Of a DNA stretch of 64,000 bases, positions 62,935-64,000 are shown piece by piece. Below the pieces are notes generated by a model. The model was not told where the DNA came from. It saw only the letters and a list, made by a program, of their open reading frames with translations, and searched no databases. Position 1 is the stretch's first letter. Every line of letters starts with the position of its first letter. Location: positions 1-64,000 of the forward strand of contig CAKOYV010000005.1 of NCBI GenBank assembly GCA_934131005.1. Direction: 5' to 3'. Position numbers and translations under genes: made by a program. This stretch comes from an uncultured Bacilli bacterium. GTDB lineage: Bacteria; Bacillota_I; Bacilli_A; RF39; UBA660.

Positions 62935-62935
62935 A

Positions 62936-64000
62936 ATGAATAATAAGAGATTTTATATTAGTACGGCAATAGCTTATACTTCTAGTAAGCCACATATTGG
63001 TAATACTTATGAAGTTGTTTTAGCTGATGCTATAGCTAGATACAAAAGATTAGAAGGGTATGATGTTTATTTTCAGACTGGTACTGATGAACATGGTCAA
63101 AAAATTGAAATTAAGGCACAGGAAGCTGGTATTGAGCCTCAAGAATATGTTGATTTAGTGGCACGTGAGATTAAAGATATTTGGGATGTTATGAATACGA
63201 GTTATGATAGATTTGTTAGAACAACAGAAAAAGGGCATATGGAAACTGTCCAAAAGATATTTAAGAAATTTTATGATCAAGGTGATATTTATAAGGGAGA
63301 ATATAAGGGGCTTTATTGTACTCCTTGTGAGTCTTTTTGGACTGAAAGTCAATTAGTTGATGGAAAATGTCCTGATTGTGGAAGAGAAGTTAAAGAAACT
63401 TGTGAGGAAGCTTATTTCTTTAAAATGAGTAAATATGCTGATTGGTTGCTTAATTATATTGAAACACATCCTGATTTTATTCAACCAAAATCTCGTGAAC
63501 ATGAAATTGTTAATAATTTTATTAAACCTGGACTTCAAGATTTATGTGTATCTAGGACAAGTTTTAAGTGGGGGATTCCTGTTTCTTTTGATGATAAGCA
63601 CGTTATTTATGTTTGGATAGATGCTCTTACTAATTATATAACAACACTTGGATATGATGTTGATGGTAATTGTGGTGAGATGTTTTCAAAATATTGGCCA
63701 GCTGATGTACATTTGATTGGTAAAGATATTTTAAGATTTCATACTATTTATTGGCCTATTATGTTGCATGCTCTAAATTTAGAATTGCCTAAACAAATAT
63801 TTGGTCATCCTTGGCTTTTGTATGGAAATGATAAGATGAGTAAGAGTAAGGGAAATATTGTTTATGCTGATGATTTGGTTAGAGAATTTGGAGTAGATGC
63901 TATTAGATTTTATTTACTTCATGAAATACCTTTTAGTAGTGATGGAACTTTTACTCGTGATTTATTGATTGAGAGTATTAATACAAATTTAGCTAATGTT
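62936..64000 (+). CDS. metG: Methionyl-tRNA synthetase (partial, runs off window)
   Basis: Class I synthetase charging tRNA-Met. The first 355 codons are in the window and the frame is open at the end. HIGH is HIGN at 20-23 (SSKPHIGNTYEVV); four zinc cysteines lie in CTPCESFWTESQLVDGKCPDC (about 126-146); KMSKS is in NDKMSKSKGN near residue 300. GGAGGGAGAT precedes the ATG. The C-terminal anticodon domain and any tRNA-binding extension are outside. Confidence 0.96.
   Translation, partial: MNNKRFYISTAIAYTSSKPHIGNTYEVVLADAIARYKRLEGYDVYFQTGTDEHGQKIEIKAQEAGIEPQEYVDLVAREIKDIWDVMNTSYDRFVRTTEKGHMETVQKIFKKFYDQGDIYKGEYKGLYCTPCESFWTESQLVDGKCPDCGREVKETCEEAYFFKMSKYADWLLNYIETHPDFIQPKSREHEIVNNFIKPGLQDLCVSRTSFKWGIPVSFDDKHVIYVWIDALTNYITTLGYDVDGNCGEMFSKYWPADVHLIGKDILRFHTIYWPIMLHALNLELPKQIFGHPWLLYGNDKMSKSKGNIVYADDLVREFGVDAIRFYLLHEIPFSSDGTFTRDLLIESINTNLANV

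Noticed and set aside
1..64000. Mycoplasma-type code (TGA as tryptophan)
   Set aside because: TGA ends several conserved genes at the expected length and tryptophan is encoded by TGG.
1..64000. CRISPR arrays, tRNA or rRNA genes, prophage
   Set aside because: No regularly spaced repeats, no tRNA-like GTTCGANTC/CCA arms, and no phage structural genes were seen; the S24 repressor stands alone.

Overview
The window is about 64 kb of very AT-rich chromosome from a low-GC Gram-positive bacterium (Bacillota, Bacilli-like). TGA is used as a stop codon (for example in metK and ricT), so the code is standard and not the mycoplasma code. Four sporulation-family genes (spoVIF-like, spoIVA, bofA-like, spoVT), a class A penicillin-binding protein and a ComK homologue point to a walled, probably spore-forming lineage with compact genes. 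Many gene orders match Bacillus, but the sequence looks divergent. I cannot name a genus.

The replication origin lies near 30-34 kb. Genes left of about 30 kb mostly run leftward and genes right of it mostly run rightward. The leftward arm holds rpmH-rnpA-yidC-jag, an MscS channel, mnmE-mnmG-rsmG and a ParB-like gene. The rightward arm holds a HerA-like ATPase, dnaA, dnaN, a comK homologue, recF, gyrB, gyrA, then SRP RNA-dnaX-ybaB-recR-bofA-holB-ricT-trmN6-rsmI-pth-mfd-metK. DnaA boxes cluster on both sides of dnaA. A 1.7 kb non-coding stretch between gyrA and the SRP RNA carries three parS sites, each followed within 10 bp by a DnaA-box-like sequence.

Region by region: 1-1.6 kb is an IS30-family element. 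1.7-11.7 kb carries housekeeping genes (HIT protein, cysS, vanZ-like, nitroreductase, pyrG, engB, der) and then spoVIF-spoIVA-hup. 10.8-13.8 kb is an accessory-looking patch with structured intergenic DNA, a DIP1984-family gene, an HTH protein and an S24-type repressor. 13.9-19.5 kb holds two polytopic membrane proteins, two 2-hydroxyacyl-CoA dehydratase-like proteins, rpoE, a catalytically degenerate argS-like gene and a DUF1934 gene that has ACG where a start codon is expected. 19.6-30.2 kb is a PBP plus the leftward origin arm. 53.6-64 kb holds metK, a zincin-like protein, an Mbeg1-like hydrolase, a DUF308 protein, a zinc dehydrogenase, hsp20 under a CIRCE-like operator, spoVT, a YfhO-like membrane protein, dut and the start of metG, which runs off the window.

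The items most worth a second look are the parS/DnaA-box modules, the dead ArgRS-like protein with the ACG-start DUF1934 gene, the ParB-like protein lacking the usual CTPase acidic residues, the strongly promoted non-coding transcript between spoIVA and hup, and the comK homologue in the dnaA-recF cluster with helically phased repeats upstream. No tRNA, rRNA or CRISPR was found.
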